DNA of 56,305 nucleotides from the NCBI GenBank assembly GCA_026647215.1, contig JAPKHC010000035.1:1-56305 (forward strand), given 5' to 3'. Positions 17,314-25,538 of this stretch are shown here, piece by piece. The position numbers and the translations under genes were made by a program. Under the pieces are notes generated by a model. The model worked only from the letters and a program-made list of their open reading frames with translations. It was not told where the DNA came from and did no database searches. Within the stretch, counting starts at the first letter, position 1. Each line of letters begins with the position of its first letter. This stretch comes from F1-120-MAGs118 sp013360535. Its GTDB lineage: Bacteria; Planctomycetota; UBA1135; GCA-002686595.

Positions 17314-17844
17314 CTACGTGGGCACGTAGGTGAGCCGCAGCACGTTCTCGTCGACCCGCTCATGGCCTGCGAGCCGCAACGGCGGCCGCGGCCCGGCGAA
17401 GTAGGGCTTGCCCGCCCCAAGCACGACCGGATGCAGGTAGATCCGATACTCGTCGATCAGGCCGAGCTCCGTGAGGCTTCGCGCGAGCTCCGGGCCTGCG
17501 ACCTCGATCTCGCCGTCGCGCTCGGCCTTCACGGCGCGCAACGTGCGCTCGAGCTCGCCACGCACGAGCGTCGCGTTCTGGCCCACCGAATCGAGCGTGT
17601 TCGACACGACCCACTTGGGCTGCTTGCGCCACGCGAGCGCGAATTCACGCTCCGCCGGCCCCCACCCCGCGTGCTCGTCGTCCCAATAGCGCATGAGCTC
17701 GTACACGCGCCGCCCATACACGCTGCCCGCCTGCCGCTGCGCTTCCTCGACGAAGATCCGAAAGAGCGCCGCACTCGGCCCAAACGCCTCGTGATCGACG
17801 TACCCGTCGAGGCTCACGTTCATCCCGAACACGAACTTGGCCAT
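17314..17844 (-). CDS. Dihydrofolate reductase family protein (RibD C-terminal-like)
   Basis: The protein has 176 residues, which is usual for this family. The N-terminus MAKFVFGMNVSLDGYVD is the typical opening strand. VYGRRVYELMRYW, KWVVSNTL, and the GPELARSLTELGLIDEYRI segment with HPVVLGAGKPYF follow the RibD C-terminal reductase pattern. These proteins are NADPH-dependent reductases of uncertain substrate and are usually not the housekeeping folate enzyme. It is monocistronic or cotranscribed with the DUF1801 gene downstream. The neighbours give no pathway. Confidence 0.9.
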   Translation of the reverse strand: MAKFVFGMNVSLDGYVDHEAFGPSAALFRIFVEEAQRQAGSVYGRRVYELMRYWDDEHAGWGPAEREFALAWRKQPKWVVSNTLDSVGQNATLVRGELERTLRAVKAERDGEIEVAGPELARSLTELGLIDEYRIYLHPVVLGAGKPYFAGPRPPLRLAGHERVDENVLRLTYVPT

Positions 17845-17899
17845 GCGCTTCCTTGCTCCGATTCCAGCGTGCCCAGCCTACGCAACGCTTCGCCCGTTC

Positions 17900-18634
17900 T
17901 CAGCCGCGCGCGACGGTGAGCAAGAGGCGCGGGGCGGTGGGGCTCGCGGGTTCGGAGGCGAAGCCGCCGGCGATGGAGCGCAGGGAAAGCGAGTGCGAGG
18001 CGAGCAGCGGGCGCAGCTCGTCGAGCTCGTAGAGGCGCACGTCCTCGCGCCAGCGGCGGGCGGTGCCGTTGCGGACGAGCTCGACTTCCTTGACGACGCG
18101 GCGGCCGGAGTCGGCGAGCGAGCGGCGCTCGCGCAGCAGGAAGTCGTCGCCTTCGCGCGTGGTCTCGTCGCGCAGGTTGGCGCGCACGAAAGCGGGATTC
18201 ATGAGGTCGAGCACCGCGAGGCCGCCGGGGCGCAACACGCGCGCGATCTCGGCCATCACGCGCGCGTCGCCGAGCTCGCCGAAGTAGCCGAAGGACGAGA
18301 ACAGGTTGACGAGCGAGTCGAAGCTCGCGCTGGCGAAGGGCAATTCGCGCGCGTCGGCGCGCACGAGGCGGCCGGCGAGGAGTCGTTCCGCGCCGGGCAG
18401 CGTGCGTGCGGCGGCGAGCAGGTCCGCGGAGAGGTCGAGGCCGAAGACGTCGACACCCGACTCGCGCAGGAGCAGCGTGTGGCGGCCGAAACCACAGCAC
18501 AAATCGAGCGTGCGGCCGCGCACGCCGTGCTCGACGAGCCAGCGCACTTCGGGCCGCGCGGCCTCGAGATCGCGGTGCGGGTAGACCGCACGGTAGTCGT
18601 CGCGGAACGCCTCCTCGAACCAGGCCTGCGTCAC
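17900..18634 (-). CDS. Class I SAM-dependent methyltransferase
   Basis: The protein has about 244 residues. The SAM-binding motif I is TLDLCCGFGRHTLLL (about 41-55), followed by VFGLDLS and an RADARELPFASASFD segment (motif II/III), then VLRPGGLAVLDLMNP. I choose the GTG at 18634, which overlaps the upstream stop codon as GTGA, indicating translational coupling with the lipoprotein gene before it; the long frame to 19549 is not coding upstream. The substrate is unknown. The sequence fits the small-molecule methyltransferase_11/25 group. Confidence 0.85.
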   Translation of the reverse strand: MTQAWFEEAFRDDYRAVYPHRDLEAARPEVRWLVEHGVRGRTLDLCCGFGRHTLLLRESGVDVFGLDLSADLLAAARTLPGAERLLAGRLVRADARELPFASASFDSLVNLFSSFGYFGELGDARVMAEIARVLRPGGLAVLDLMNPAFVRANLRDETTREGDDFLLRERRSLADSGRRVVKEVELVRNGTARRWREDVRLYELDELRPLLASHSLSLRSIAGGFASEPASPTAPRLLLTVARG

Positions 18635-19119
18635 GGGCGCGAGAGCTCCATGCGGATGCCGAGGTCGCCGCGGCGCGCGGGGGCGCTCGCGACCACCTGT
18701 CCGTCCTTGCTGTCGATGTCGCCGTCGGGGTCGTAGAGCGCGGCGACCTCGAACGGGACGTCGGGCGGCAGCGGTGCGCCGATGAGCGTGGTGTCGCGGC
18801 TGAGCGTGAAGACGAGCGCACGCGAGCCGTCGTCGCGGCGCACGAGGCCGGCGCGCTCGGGCTCGGGGTCGCGCAGGTCGACCATGTAGGCCCACAGCGG
18901 CGCATCCTTGCCGACGGCGCGCAGCATCACGAGCAGCAGGCCTTCGCTCGCGCTCTCGAGGCCGCCGGAGAGCTCGACCGTGCCGGCAAATCGGCTCGAA
19001 TCGTTGATCGCCGGGCGCGGGGCGTCGCTCGCGCGGCGCACGGGGCGTTGCTCGACCGGCTCCGCGGCCTTCGAACAGGCGGCGGCGAGGACGAGCAGGA
19101 ACAGCGGGGCGGTGCGCAT
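18631..19119 (-). CDS. Putative lipoprotein
   Basis: The protein has 162 residues. MRTAPLFLLVLAAACSKAAE is a lipoprotein signal with lipobox LAAAC. The mature part has beta-strand-like segments (FAGTVELSGGLE, LLLVMLRAVG, ALVFTLSRDTTLIGAPLPP) that resemble cytochrome c biogenesis factor-type beta domains (compare CcmI-type periplasmic domains), a weak impression only. The stop overlaps the start of the methyltransferase gene (GTGA). It is divergent from the dGTPase-like gene with a 95-base spacer. Confidence 0.75.
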   Translation of the reverse strand: MRTAPLFLLVLAAACSKAAEPVEQRPVRRASDAPRPAINDSSRFAGTVELSGGLESASEGLLLVMLRAVGKDAPLWAYMVDLRDPEPERAGLVRRDDGSRALVFTLSRDTTLIGAPLPPDVPFEVAALYDPDGDIDSKDGQVVASAPARRGDLGIRMELSRP

Positions 19120-19214
19120 CGGCGGGCGGATGGTTGGGGCGAAGAGTGCGGAATCCTAAGCTCCAGCCGCCCGTTTTGGGCCCCCGCTCTCCCCGACGCC
19201 CGCTCCACCCGCCC

Positions 19215-20378
19215 ATGCTCGACCTCCTCGACCGCCACGCCAAGGAAGCGCGCGAAGAGCGCGAGCTCGCGCCGTGGGCGCTGAAATCGGCGCATTCGCT
19301 GGGCCGCAAGTTCCCCGAGGAGGAGGACGACCTGCGCACGGTCTGGGAGCGCGACCGCGACCGCATCATCCACTGCACGGGCTTCCGGCGGCTGATGTAC
19401 AAGACGCAGGTGTTCGTCAACCGCGAGGGCGACCACTTCCGCACGCGGCTCACGCATTCGCTCGAGGTCGCGCAGGTCGCACGCTCGATCGGCCGCGCGC
19501 TGCGCCTGAACGAGCCGTTCTGCGAGGGCCTCGCGCTGTGCCACGACATCGGCCATCCGCCGTTTGGCCACCGCGGCGAGTGGGCGCTCGACGACCTGAT
19601 GAAGTCGCACGGCGGCTTTCGTCACAACTTCCAGGTGCTGCGCGTCGTCGACCTGCTCGAGCGCCGCAGCCCCGAGTATCCCGGCCTCAACTTGACGCGC
19701 GAGCTGCGTGAGTCGCTGCTCAAGCACGAAAAGGACGAGGACTGGCCCGACGAGTTCCGGCCGCGGCCGCAGAAGCCCTTCCTCGAGGCGCAAGTCGTCG
19801 ACCTCGCCGATTCGACCGCCTACGACATGCACGACGTCGAGGACGGCCTCGCCGCCGGGATCTTCCGCGAGGAGGAGCTGCGCGAGGCGAGCGCGCTGTG
19901 GCGTGGCGCGCGCGAGCAGGTCGAGCTGCGCCACCCCGGCTTCCTCGACACCAGCGCCGACCAGCGCCTGCGCGTCAAGCGCGTCGCGAACGAGATGCTC
20001 AAGATCTGCATCAACGACTTGATCCATTCGTCGTCCGAGCGCATCCACGCAGCCAAGCTCACCCGCGCGAACGACGCACGCTCGCACCGCTCGCTGCTCA
20101 TCGGCCACTCGAAGGAATTGAAGTCCGAGGTCGCCGAGCTCGAGAAGTTCCTCGACAAGCGCTTCTACAAGCACCCGCACCTCCAGGAGCTCACCAAGCA
20201 CGCCGCCGCGACGCTGAAGGAGCTCTTCCACCTCTACTTGACGAAGCCGCAGGAAATGGCGCCGTGGTACCGCCAGTGGGCCGACAAGGTCGGCCTGCAC
20301 CGCTCCGTCTGCGACTACCTCGCCGGCATGACCGACCGCTTCGCCGAACGCGAGCTCGCGCGCCTGCGTGGCTCCTGA
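19215..20378 (+). CDS. dgt: Deoxyguanosinetriphosphate triphosphohydrolase-like HD protein
   Basis: The protein has 387 residues. It is an HD-domain hydrolase of the dGTPase-like type that splits dNTPs into nucleoside and triphosphate. Visible signatures are the conserved RDRDRIIHCTGFRRLMYKTQVF opening (shown here from about residue 48), the metal ligands RTRLTHSLEVAQVAR, and CHDIGHPPFGHRGE, followed by GGFRHNFQ. The length suits the type-2 (dGTPase-like) branch rather than the longer E. coli enzyme. I prefer the ATG at 19215 because the family starts a short distance before the HD region. A role in dNTP balance or phage defence is possible and cannot be separated from the sequence. Confidence 0.93.
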   Translation: MLDLLDRHAKEAREERELAPWALKSAHSLGRKFPEEEDDLRTVWERDRDRIIHCTGFRRLMYKTQVFVNREGDHFRTRLTHSLEVAQVARSIGRALRLNEPFCEGLALCHDIGHPPFGHRGEWALDDLMKSHGGFRHNFQVLRVVDLLERRSPEYPGLNLTRELRESLLKHEKDEDWPDEFRPRPQKPFLEAQVVDLADSTAYDMHDVEDGLAAGIFREEELREASALWRGAREQVELRHPGFLDTSADQRLRVKRVANEMLKICINDLIHSSSERIHAAKLTRANDARSHRSLLIGHSKELKSEVAELEKFLDKRFYKHPHLQELTKHAAATLKELFHLYLTKPQEMAPWYRQWADKVGLHRSVCDYLAGMTDRFAERELARLRGS

Positions 20379-20406
20379 TCCCCGCCGTTCTCGCGGCCTG
20401 CGTGCG

Positions 20407-20778
20407 CTACGGGAGGATGGGCAAGGCACGAACCCGCAAGCGCTCGTGACTGAACACGGCGATGCATCCGGAGCGAAGATGCGGCTCGAGCGACGGCAGG
20501 TGGTCCAAGAGCAGGCGCAGTCGAGCTTCGGTGCGATAGGAGTTGGGGACTCGGAACAGTACGACGGACGGGCGGACGGAGCGCCTCGCCGCGAGCAGAG
20601 TGCCGAAGTCCGTATCGGCGGCAACCACGACGCGTTCTTCCTTGGCTGCAAGGTCGAAGATCCGCTCGTCCGAAGCGTCAGCAAGTCCCAGTGACTTGAC
20701 ATGCACCGCGTCGTGGCCGAGCGAGGTCAGGGCCAAGGCAAGCTTCGGAGAGAGTTGGTTGTCGATCAGGAACCGCAC
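20407..20778 (-). CDS. DUF5615 PIN-like toxin
   Basis: The protein has 123 residues, with a GTG start at 20778 giving MRFLIDNQLSP, the usual opening for this family. A PIN-like fold is indicated by the acidic D6 in FLIDNQLS and the later VVVAADTDFGTLL. DUF5615 proteins are predicted ribonuclease toxins and are commonly paired with DUF433 antitoxins, as here: the antitoxin gene lies just upstream on the same strand. The start codon sits in a small inverted repeat (20773-20800), reported separately. It ends 28 bases from the convergent dGTPase-like stop. Confidence 0.88.
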   Translation of the reverse strand: MRFLIDNQLSPKLALALTSLGHDAVHVKSLGLADASDERIFDLAAKEERVVVAADTDFGTLLAARRSVRPSVVLFRVPNSYRTEARLRLLLDHLPSLEPHLRSGCIAVFSHERLRVRALPILP

Positions 20779-20800
20779 GGACTCCGCCCCCCGCGTGCGG
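20773..20800 (-). promoter_or_regulatory. Hairpin enclosing the toxin ribosome-binding site and start codon
   Basis: On the mRNA, CCGCACG pairs with CGTGCGG across a 14-base G-rich loop that contains GGAG. The GTG start codon lies in the 3' arm. The structure could hide the toxin start unless ribosomes finishing the antitoxin gene open it. The pairing is seen in the sequence; the control mechanism is inference. Confidence 0.4.
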
Positions 20801-20802
20801 AG

Positions 20803-21033
20803 CTAGGAAACGTCGCGGAACGGGAGTTCGCGTTCGTTGACGGCCGCGGCCGCGAAGCGCAAGCACTCGCGGATGTCGTCGGGTTCGAGATCAGGAAGTT
20901 CGTCGACGATCTCCGGCACGGTGAAGCCCTCGGCCACCATGCCGACGACGGTCGCGACGGGAATTCGAAGCCCGCGCACGCAGGGTACGCCGCCTAGTTG
21001 CGCGGGATCGACCGTGATGCGGGTGAACTTCAT
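20803..21033 (-). CDS. DUF433 antitoxin
   Basis: The protein has 76 residues, the full family length. It shows the typical DUF433 pattern: RITVDPAQLGGVPCVRGLRIPV, then a helix-turn-helix-like VVGMVAEGFTVPEIVDELPDL and DDIRECLRFAA. DUF433 proteins act as antitoxins and probably as DNA-binding autoregulators of their PIN-like partner. The gene starts the module and the toxin start follows 24 bases after its stop, so they are one operon. Confidence 0.9.
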   Translation of the reverse strand: MKFTRITVDPAQLGGVPCVRGLRIPVATVVGMVAEGFTVPEIVDELPDLEPDDIRECLRFAAAAVNERELPFRDVS

Positions 21034-21151
21034 GGCGGCGCTTCAAGCGTACCCCGTCGCCCGGGCCTTTGCTTGTGCACGGCCGAATCCGCCTCCCTGT
21101 CGGAATCGCATCCGGGCTTCGCTTCTGGTCTCGCGGCGCGCGGACGCAGGT

Positions 21152-23224
21152 TCAGGGAAGGATCGAGAACTGCAGGCCGTGCGTGAGGTTGGTGAGGCTC
21201 GGTGACTGCGGGTCGCGGTACCAGTACTGGACGTAGACGCGCGAGCCGACGGAGAGCATCGGATCGAGGCCCGAGCGCAGGCGCGGGCCGAGGTCGAACT
21301 GCAGCAGGCCGGAGCAGGCGCCGAGCTGCGTGGAACTGCCGGAGTTGATCAGCTGCGTGCGCTTGACGGGCGCCGCTACCCAAAGGCTGCCGCCGCCCAG
21401 CGGCGACTGCGCGGGGCCGAGGCCGTAGATCATCAGGCCATCGCGCGCGGGGATGACGTCCTCGGCGCGCACGAGAACGGGATCGAGGGAGGTGGCGCTG
21501 GCGGAGCCGACCAGCGAGAGGCGCGCGCTGCAGCCGGCGCTCGCGGACTGCGAGAAACCGTAGGGAATCGCGGCGTCGCCCGCGACGGGAAGCTCGACGA
21601 AGGAGAGCGCGGCGGGGTCGTGGCGGATCTGGAGGGTGAAATCGGCGAGCGTCGGCGCGTAGCGCAGGAGCGGGCCGGTCGGAGGCTCGTGGACGAGCAC
21701 GTTGGAGACGCGCACGGCGATGCTGTGGCCCGCGGCGAACTCGTAGCACTGCGATCCCAGCTGCAGGAGCACCTGCGACGGCGCCGGGCCGACCTGCGGG
21801 TGGACGAGGTGCACGCCGCTGGAGACGTAGCGCTCGTTGCCGTTCTCGTCGATGTCCCACAGCGCGGCGGCGACCTGCCACTGGACGTCGGCGGTGTCGA
21901 TCGAGAGCTGCACCTGCGGGCGGCCGGCGAGCAGCACGGGTCCGGGCAGCGGCGCGCTCTTCCACTCGAGCTGCACGCGCGGCAGGTCCGGCTCGATCTG
22001 CGGCAGGCGGAACTCGGTGGCGATCAGCTCGGCAGCGCCGAAGCCGCTCGCGACATGTTGGGCGAGCGTCGCCGGAGTTTCCGCGGCGTAGGGTGCGCCG
22101 GCGGACAGCTGGCCGTTCTCGCGCAGGTGCAGGCGCAGCGGCCAGTTGCCCGGCGGCGGCCAGTGCTCGGCCTGCGACTGCACCCAGCTCGTCTGCACGT
22201 TGAGGTACACGTCCGGATCCGCCGGCGTGCGCGAGTAAGTGACCGCAGGCCCCTGATCGATGCCGTTGGCCTCGCCCTTCAGGAAGCGGTCGAACCACAA
22301 CCTACGCCAGCCGTCGCGCAGCGCGATCTCCCCCACCGTGTTCGGCGTGCTGTGGCCGCCGGTGCCGATGTAGAGCTTGCGCGGCGTGCCCGGCGGGAGC
22401 GCCTCGATGGCCTCGACCATGGGCTCGATCGGGAACCAGTAGTCGTCCCAGGCCGCCATCGCCATCACGGGCGTGGTGATCGTCGGCACGAGCGCGAGCG
22501 GCGTGCGTTGCGGGTCCTCGACGATCGCGCGCCACAGCGCCGGATCGTCGTCGAGGATCGAGCGCGCGACGTCGGCGACGAGGCCGGGGTCGAAGCGCAC
22601 GGCGGAGGTGCTCCCCAGCAGCGTGGCCGCGATGTTGCAGTGCAGGCCGGAGCCGCTCGGGGCGAGCGAGGCGCCGAAGTCGCTCGTGAAGTTCGTGATC
22701 ACGATCGCGTGCACGTCGGGGAACGAGCCCGCGGTCCACGGATTGGGCGGAATGGGCTGGCCGGCCCAGGCGGCGGCGCCGAGCGAGAGGATCGCGCCTT
22801 GGGAGGTGCCGGCGAGGCCGAGCCGATCGGTCGCGACCTGCCCGGGGAAGCTCGCGCGCGCCCATTCGATCACCTCGGCGACGTCGAGCCGCTCGCGCAG
22901 GCCCCACAGCGTGTGGTCCCCGCTCGCCGTCGCATGGCCGCGCACGTCGAAGGTCACCGTCGCGTAGCCCCACTCGGCGAAGTCGCGCGCGAAGTTGGCC
23001 GGACCGTTCTGGGTGCCGAACAGGCCGTGGATGAAGACCACCAGCGGCCAGCCGCAAGTCGCGGCCGGATCGCGCGGCATCCGCAGCGTCGCGGTCGTGG
23101 TCTCGCCGTCGGAGAGCGTGACCGGCTGGTCGATGTACTCGTCGAGCACGAACCCACCCGGCGGGACGGGCGGATCGGTGCATTGGAGCGCGCCAACGAG
23201 CGCGAGGACGGCCAAGGTGTGCAT
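21152..23224 (-). CDS. Secreted CocE/NonD-type alpha/beta hydrolase with shared C-terminal module
   Basis: The protein has about 690 residues, with ATG at 23224 giving a signal peptide MHTLAVLALVGALQC; the cysteine at its end could be a lipobox (GALQC is weak). An S15-like alpha/beta hydrolase follows: VVFIHGLFGTQNGPANFA (oxyanion region), nucleophile elbow GTSQGA (about 144-149), acid in MAAWDDYWFP and histidine in GGHST. A beta-sandwich like that of X-Pro dipeptidyl-peptidase/CocE comes next (about 330-560). The last 125 residues form a separate module: GLMIYGLG, VAAPVKRTQL, CSGLLQFDLG, VQYWYRDP, which matches the end of the protein at 6513-8600. Likely an extracytoplasmic esterase or peptidase; the substrate is unknown. 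Confidence 0.85.
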   Translation of the reverse strand: MHTLAVLALVGALQCTDPPVPPGGFVLDEYIDQPVTLSDGETTTATLRMPRDPAATCGWPLVVFIHGLFGTQNGPANFARDFAEWGYATVTFDVRGHATASGDHTLWGLRERLDVAEVIEWARASFPGQVATDRLGLAGTSQGAILSLGAAAWAGQPIPPNPWTAGSFPDVHAIVITNFTSDFGASLAPSGSGLHCNIAATLLGSTSAVRFDPGLVADVARSILDDDPALWRAIVEDPQRTPLALVPTITTPVMAMAAWDDYWFPIEPMVEAIEALPPGTPRKLYIGTGGHSTPNTVGEIALRDGWRRLWFDRFLKGEANGIDQGPAVTYSRTPADPDVYLNVQTSWVQSQAEHWPPPGNWPLRLHLRENGQLSAGAPYAAETPATLAQHVASGFGAAELIATEFRLPQIEPDLPRVQLEWKSAPLPGPVLLAGRPQVQLSIDTADVQWQVAAALWDIDENGNERYVSSGVHLVHPQVGPAPSQVLLQLGSQCYEFAAGHSIAVRVSNVLVHEPPTGPLLRYAPTLADFTLQIRHDPAALSFVELPVAGDAAIPYGFSQSASAGCSARLSLVGSASATSLDPVLVRAEDVIPARDGLMIYGLGPAQSPLGGGSLWVAAPVKRTQLINSGSSTQLGACSGLLQFDLGPRLRSGLDPMLSVGSRVYVQYWYRDPQSPSLTNLTHGLQFSILP

Positions 23225-23373
23225 CGGGGGGTAGGCGAGGCGCGGACCGGGGGGGATTGTAAGGGCAAGCGAGCGATCGCGGGGCGCCAAGGTTGGGGGT
23301 GCGACGATTCGGGCGGCGCTCTCCCGACCGCAAGAGGCTGGAAACGGCCGCCCGGGGACGGTCCGATGGGCCC
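23225..23373. promoter_or_regulatory. Divergent region between the hydrolase and the pentose-phosphate operon
   Basis: These 149 bases lie between two divergent start codons (23224 minus, 23374 plus) and should hold both promoters. I could not define convincing -35/-10 hexamers. A GGGGGG run and GATTGTAAGGGC near 23255-23267 are the only notable composition changes. Confidence 0.35.
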
Positions 23374-24492
23374 ATGACCACGGTTCCCCCGCTGCACGCC
23401 CTCCACGCCCTCGGCCAGTCGGTCTGGTTCGACTTCATCCGCCGCGACCTGCTCCAGTCGGGAGCGCTGGCGCAGATGGTCGAGCGCGACCGGCTGATGG
23501 GCGTGACCTCGAACCCGGCGATCTTCGAGAAGGCGATCAGCTCGGGCGCCGAGTACAAGGCCGACCTGACGGCGATGAAGGAGCTGTGCGCGCGCGACCC
23601 CAAGCGCGCCTACGAGAACCTAGCGGTGGCTGACATCAAGCTCGCCTGCGACCAGCTCGCGCCGGTGTTCGCGAGCACCAAGGGCCGCGACGGCTACGTC
23701 AGCCTCGAGGTCAGCCCGAAGCTCGCGCGCGACACGGCGGGCACGCTCGCCGAGGCGCGGCGGCTGTGGAAGGAAGTCGGTCGCCCGAACCTGATGATCA
23801 AGGTGCCCGCGACACCCGAAGGCGTTCCCGCGATCCGCGAGCTGATCTCGGAGGGCATGAACATCAACGTGACGCTGCTCTTCTCGGTCAACGCGTACAT
23901 CGCCGTCGCGAACGCGTACATGACGGGCCTCGAGGCGCTGCGCGCACGCGGTGGCGACGTGACCAAGGTGGCGAGCGTCGCGAGCTTCTTCGTGAGCCGC
24001 GTCGACTCCGCGATCGATCCCGAGCTCGACAAGCTGGCCGCGAATCCTGCGCTCGCGGCCACCGCGGCTGCGCTGCGCGGGAGGCTCGCGATCGCCAACG
24101 CGAAGCGCGCCTACCAGGCCTACACGAGCCTCTCGGCCTCGCCGCGCTGGAAGGCGCTCGCCGCCGCCGGTGCGCGCCCGCAGCGCCTCTTGTGGGCTTC
24201 GACCGGCACGAAGGATTCCCGCTACAGCGACGTGCTGTACGTGGAGGAGCTGATCGGGCCCGACACGGTCAACACCGTGCCGCCGCAGACACTCGACGCC
24301 TTCCGCGAGCACGGCAAGGCGCGCGGGACGCTGGCCGAGGGCCTCGCGGGCTCGCAGCAGGCCCTGGACCAGCTCCAGCTGGTCGGAATCGACCTCGAGA
24401 CCGTCTGTGGGCGCCTGCTCGACGAAGGGGTCAAGCTCTTCGACGTGGCGTTCGACAAGCTGATCGGCGCAGTCTCCGCCCACGGCAAGTAG
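23374..24492 (+). CDS. tal: Transaldolase
   Basis: The protein has 372 residues. It moves a dihydroxyacetone unit between sugar phosphates in the non-oxidative pentose-phosphate pathway. The sequence shows the family opening LGQSVWFDFIRRDLL, the GVTSNPAIFEKAI motif, and the Schiff-base lysine in LMIKVPATPEG (K143), followed by NINVTLLFS and RVDSAID. The late WASTGTKDSRYSDVLYVEEL segment marks the longer bacterial type found fused or adjacent to gnd/zwf in actinobacteria. I chose the ATG at 23374. It heads the operon tal-gnd-zwf-pgl. Confidence 0.97.
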   Translation: MTTVPPLHALHALGQSVWFDFIRRDLLQSGALAQMVERDRLMGVTSNPAIFEKAISSGAEYKADLTAMKELCARDPKRAYENLAVADIKLACDQLAPVFASTKGRDGYVSLEVSPKLARDTAGTLAEARRLWKEVGRPNLMIKVPATPEGVPAIRELISEGMNINVTLLFSVNAYIAVANAYMTGLEALRARGGDVTKVASVASFFVSRVDSAIDPELDKLAANPALAATAAALRGRLAIANAKRAYQAYTSLSASPRWKALAAAGARPQRLLWASTGTKDSRYSDVLYVEELIGPDTVNTVPPQTLDAFREHGKARGTLAEGLAGSQQALDQLQLVGIDLETVCGRLLDEGVKLFDVAFDKLIGAVSAHGK

Positions 24493-24545
24493 CCCGGGCG
24501 CGGCTGCGGCGTACCCCCACCGGCGCGAGCCGGCGAGAGCCCTGC

Positions 24546-25538
24546 ATGAAGCTAGCGATGATCGGATTGGGCCGCATGGGCGCGAACATGGCGCGGCGGC
24601 TCATGAAGGGTGGCCACGAAGTGGTCGCGTTCGACGTGAGTGCGGACAGCGTGCGAGCGCTCGAGCGCGACGGCGCGCAGCCGGCGTTCACGCTCGCGGA
24701 GGTCGTCCAGAAACTCCCGGCGCCGCGGGTGTGCTGGGTGATGGTGCCCGCGGGCGAGCCGACCGAGAAGGCGATCGCCGAGCTCGGTGCGCTGCTCTCC
24801 GCAGGCGACCTCGTGATCGACGGCGGCAACTCGTACTTCAAGGACGACGTGCGCCGCGCGGCCGAGCTCGCGAAGAAGGGCGTGCGCTACATGGATGTCG
24901 GCACGAGCGGGGGCGTGTGGGGCATCGAGCGCGGCTACTGCCTGATGGTCGGCGCCGAGCGCGCGGCGTTCGAGCTCGTCGAGCCCGCGCTGCGCACGCT
25001 CGCGCCGGGACAAGGCGACACGCCGCCCGCGCCGGGTCGCGAGACGCGAAACAGCACGGCGGAACAGGGCTATCTGCACTGCGGTCCGGTCGGCGCCGGG
25101 CATTTCGCGAAGATGATCCACAACGGCATCGAGTACGGCCTGATGCAGGCCTACGCCGAGGGGCTCGACATCCTCAAGTGCGCGAGCAACGAGAAGCTGC
25201 CCGCGGCGCAGCGCTACGACTTCGATCTGGCCGACCTGTGCGAGCTGTGGCGACGCGGCAGCGTGGTCGGCAGCTGGCTGCTCGACCTGACGGCGCAGGC
25301 GCTGGCCGAGCACCCCAAGCTCGAGAAGTACACGGGCGTCGTCGCGGATTCCGGCGAGGGACGCTGGACCGTGCAGACGGCGATCGAGGAGGCGGTGCCG
25401 GCCCCGGTGCTCACCGAGGCGCTGTACGCGCGCTTCCGCTCGCGCCAGGACCACACCTTCGCGGAGAAGGTGCTCTCCGCGATGCGCGAGAAGTTCGGCG
25501 GCCACGTCGAGGCGCCAAAGCCCGGAGCGGCGAAGTGA
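24546..25538 (+). CDS. gnd: 6-phosphogluconate dehydrogenase, decarboxylating (YqeC/GndA short type)
   Basis: The protein has 330 residues, which matches the short single-domain YqeC-like 6PGDH type rather than the 470-residue Gnd. The Rossmann motif is MIGLGRMGANMA; the second strand ends in VVAFD, whose aspartate suggests preference for NAD. The substrate motifs DIGGNS-like VIDGGNSYF, YMDVGTSGGVWG and catalytic GAGHFAKMIHNGIEYG are present. It oxidises 6-phosphogluconate to ribulose 5-phosphate. The stop overlaps the zwf start as GTGA, showing tight coupling. Cofactor preference is inferred. Confidence 0.95.
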   Translation: MKLAMIGLGRMGANMARRLMKGGHEVVAFDVSADSVRALERDGAQPAFTLAEVVQKLPAPRVCWVMVPAGEPTEKAIAELGALLSAGDLVIDGGNSYFKDDVRRAAELAKKGVRYMDVGTSGGVWGIERGYCLMVGAERAAFELVEPALRTLAPGQGDTPPAPGRETRNSTAEQGYLHCGPVGAGHFAKMIHNGIEYGLMQAYAEGLDILKCASNEKLPAAQRYDFDLADLCELWRRGSVVGSWLLDLTAQALAEHPKLEKYTGVVADSGEGRWTVQTAIEEAVPAPVLTEALYARFRSRQDHTFAEKVLSAMREKFGGHVEAPKPGAAK

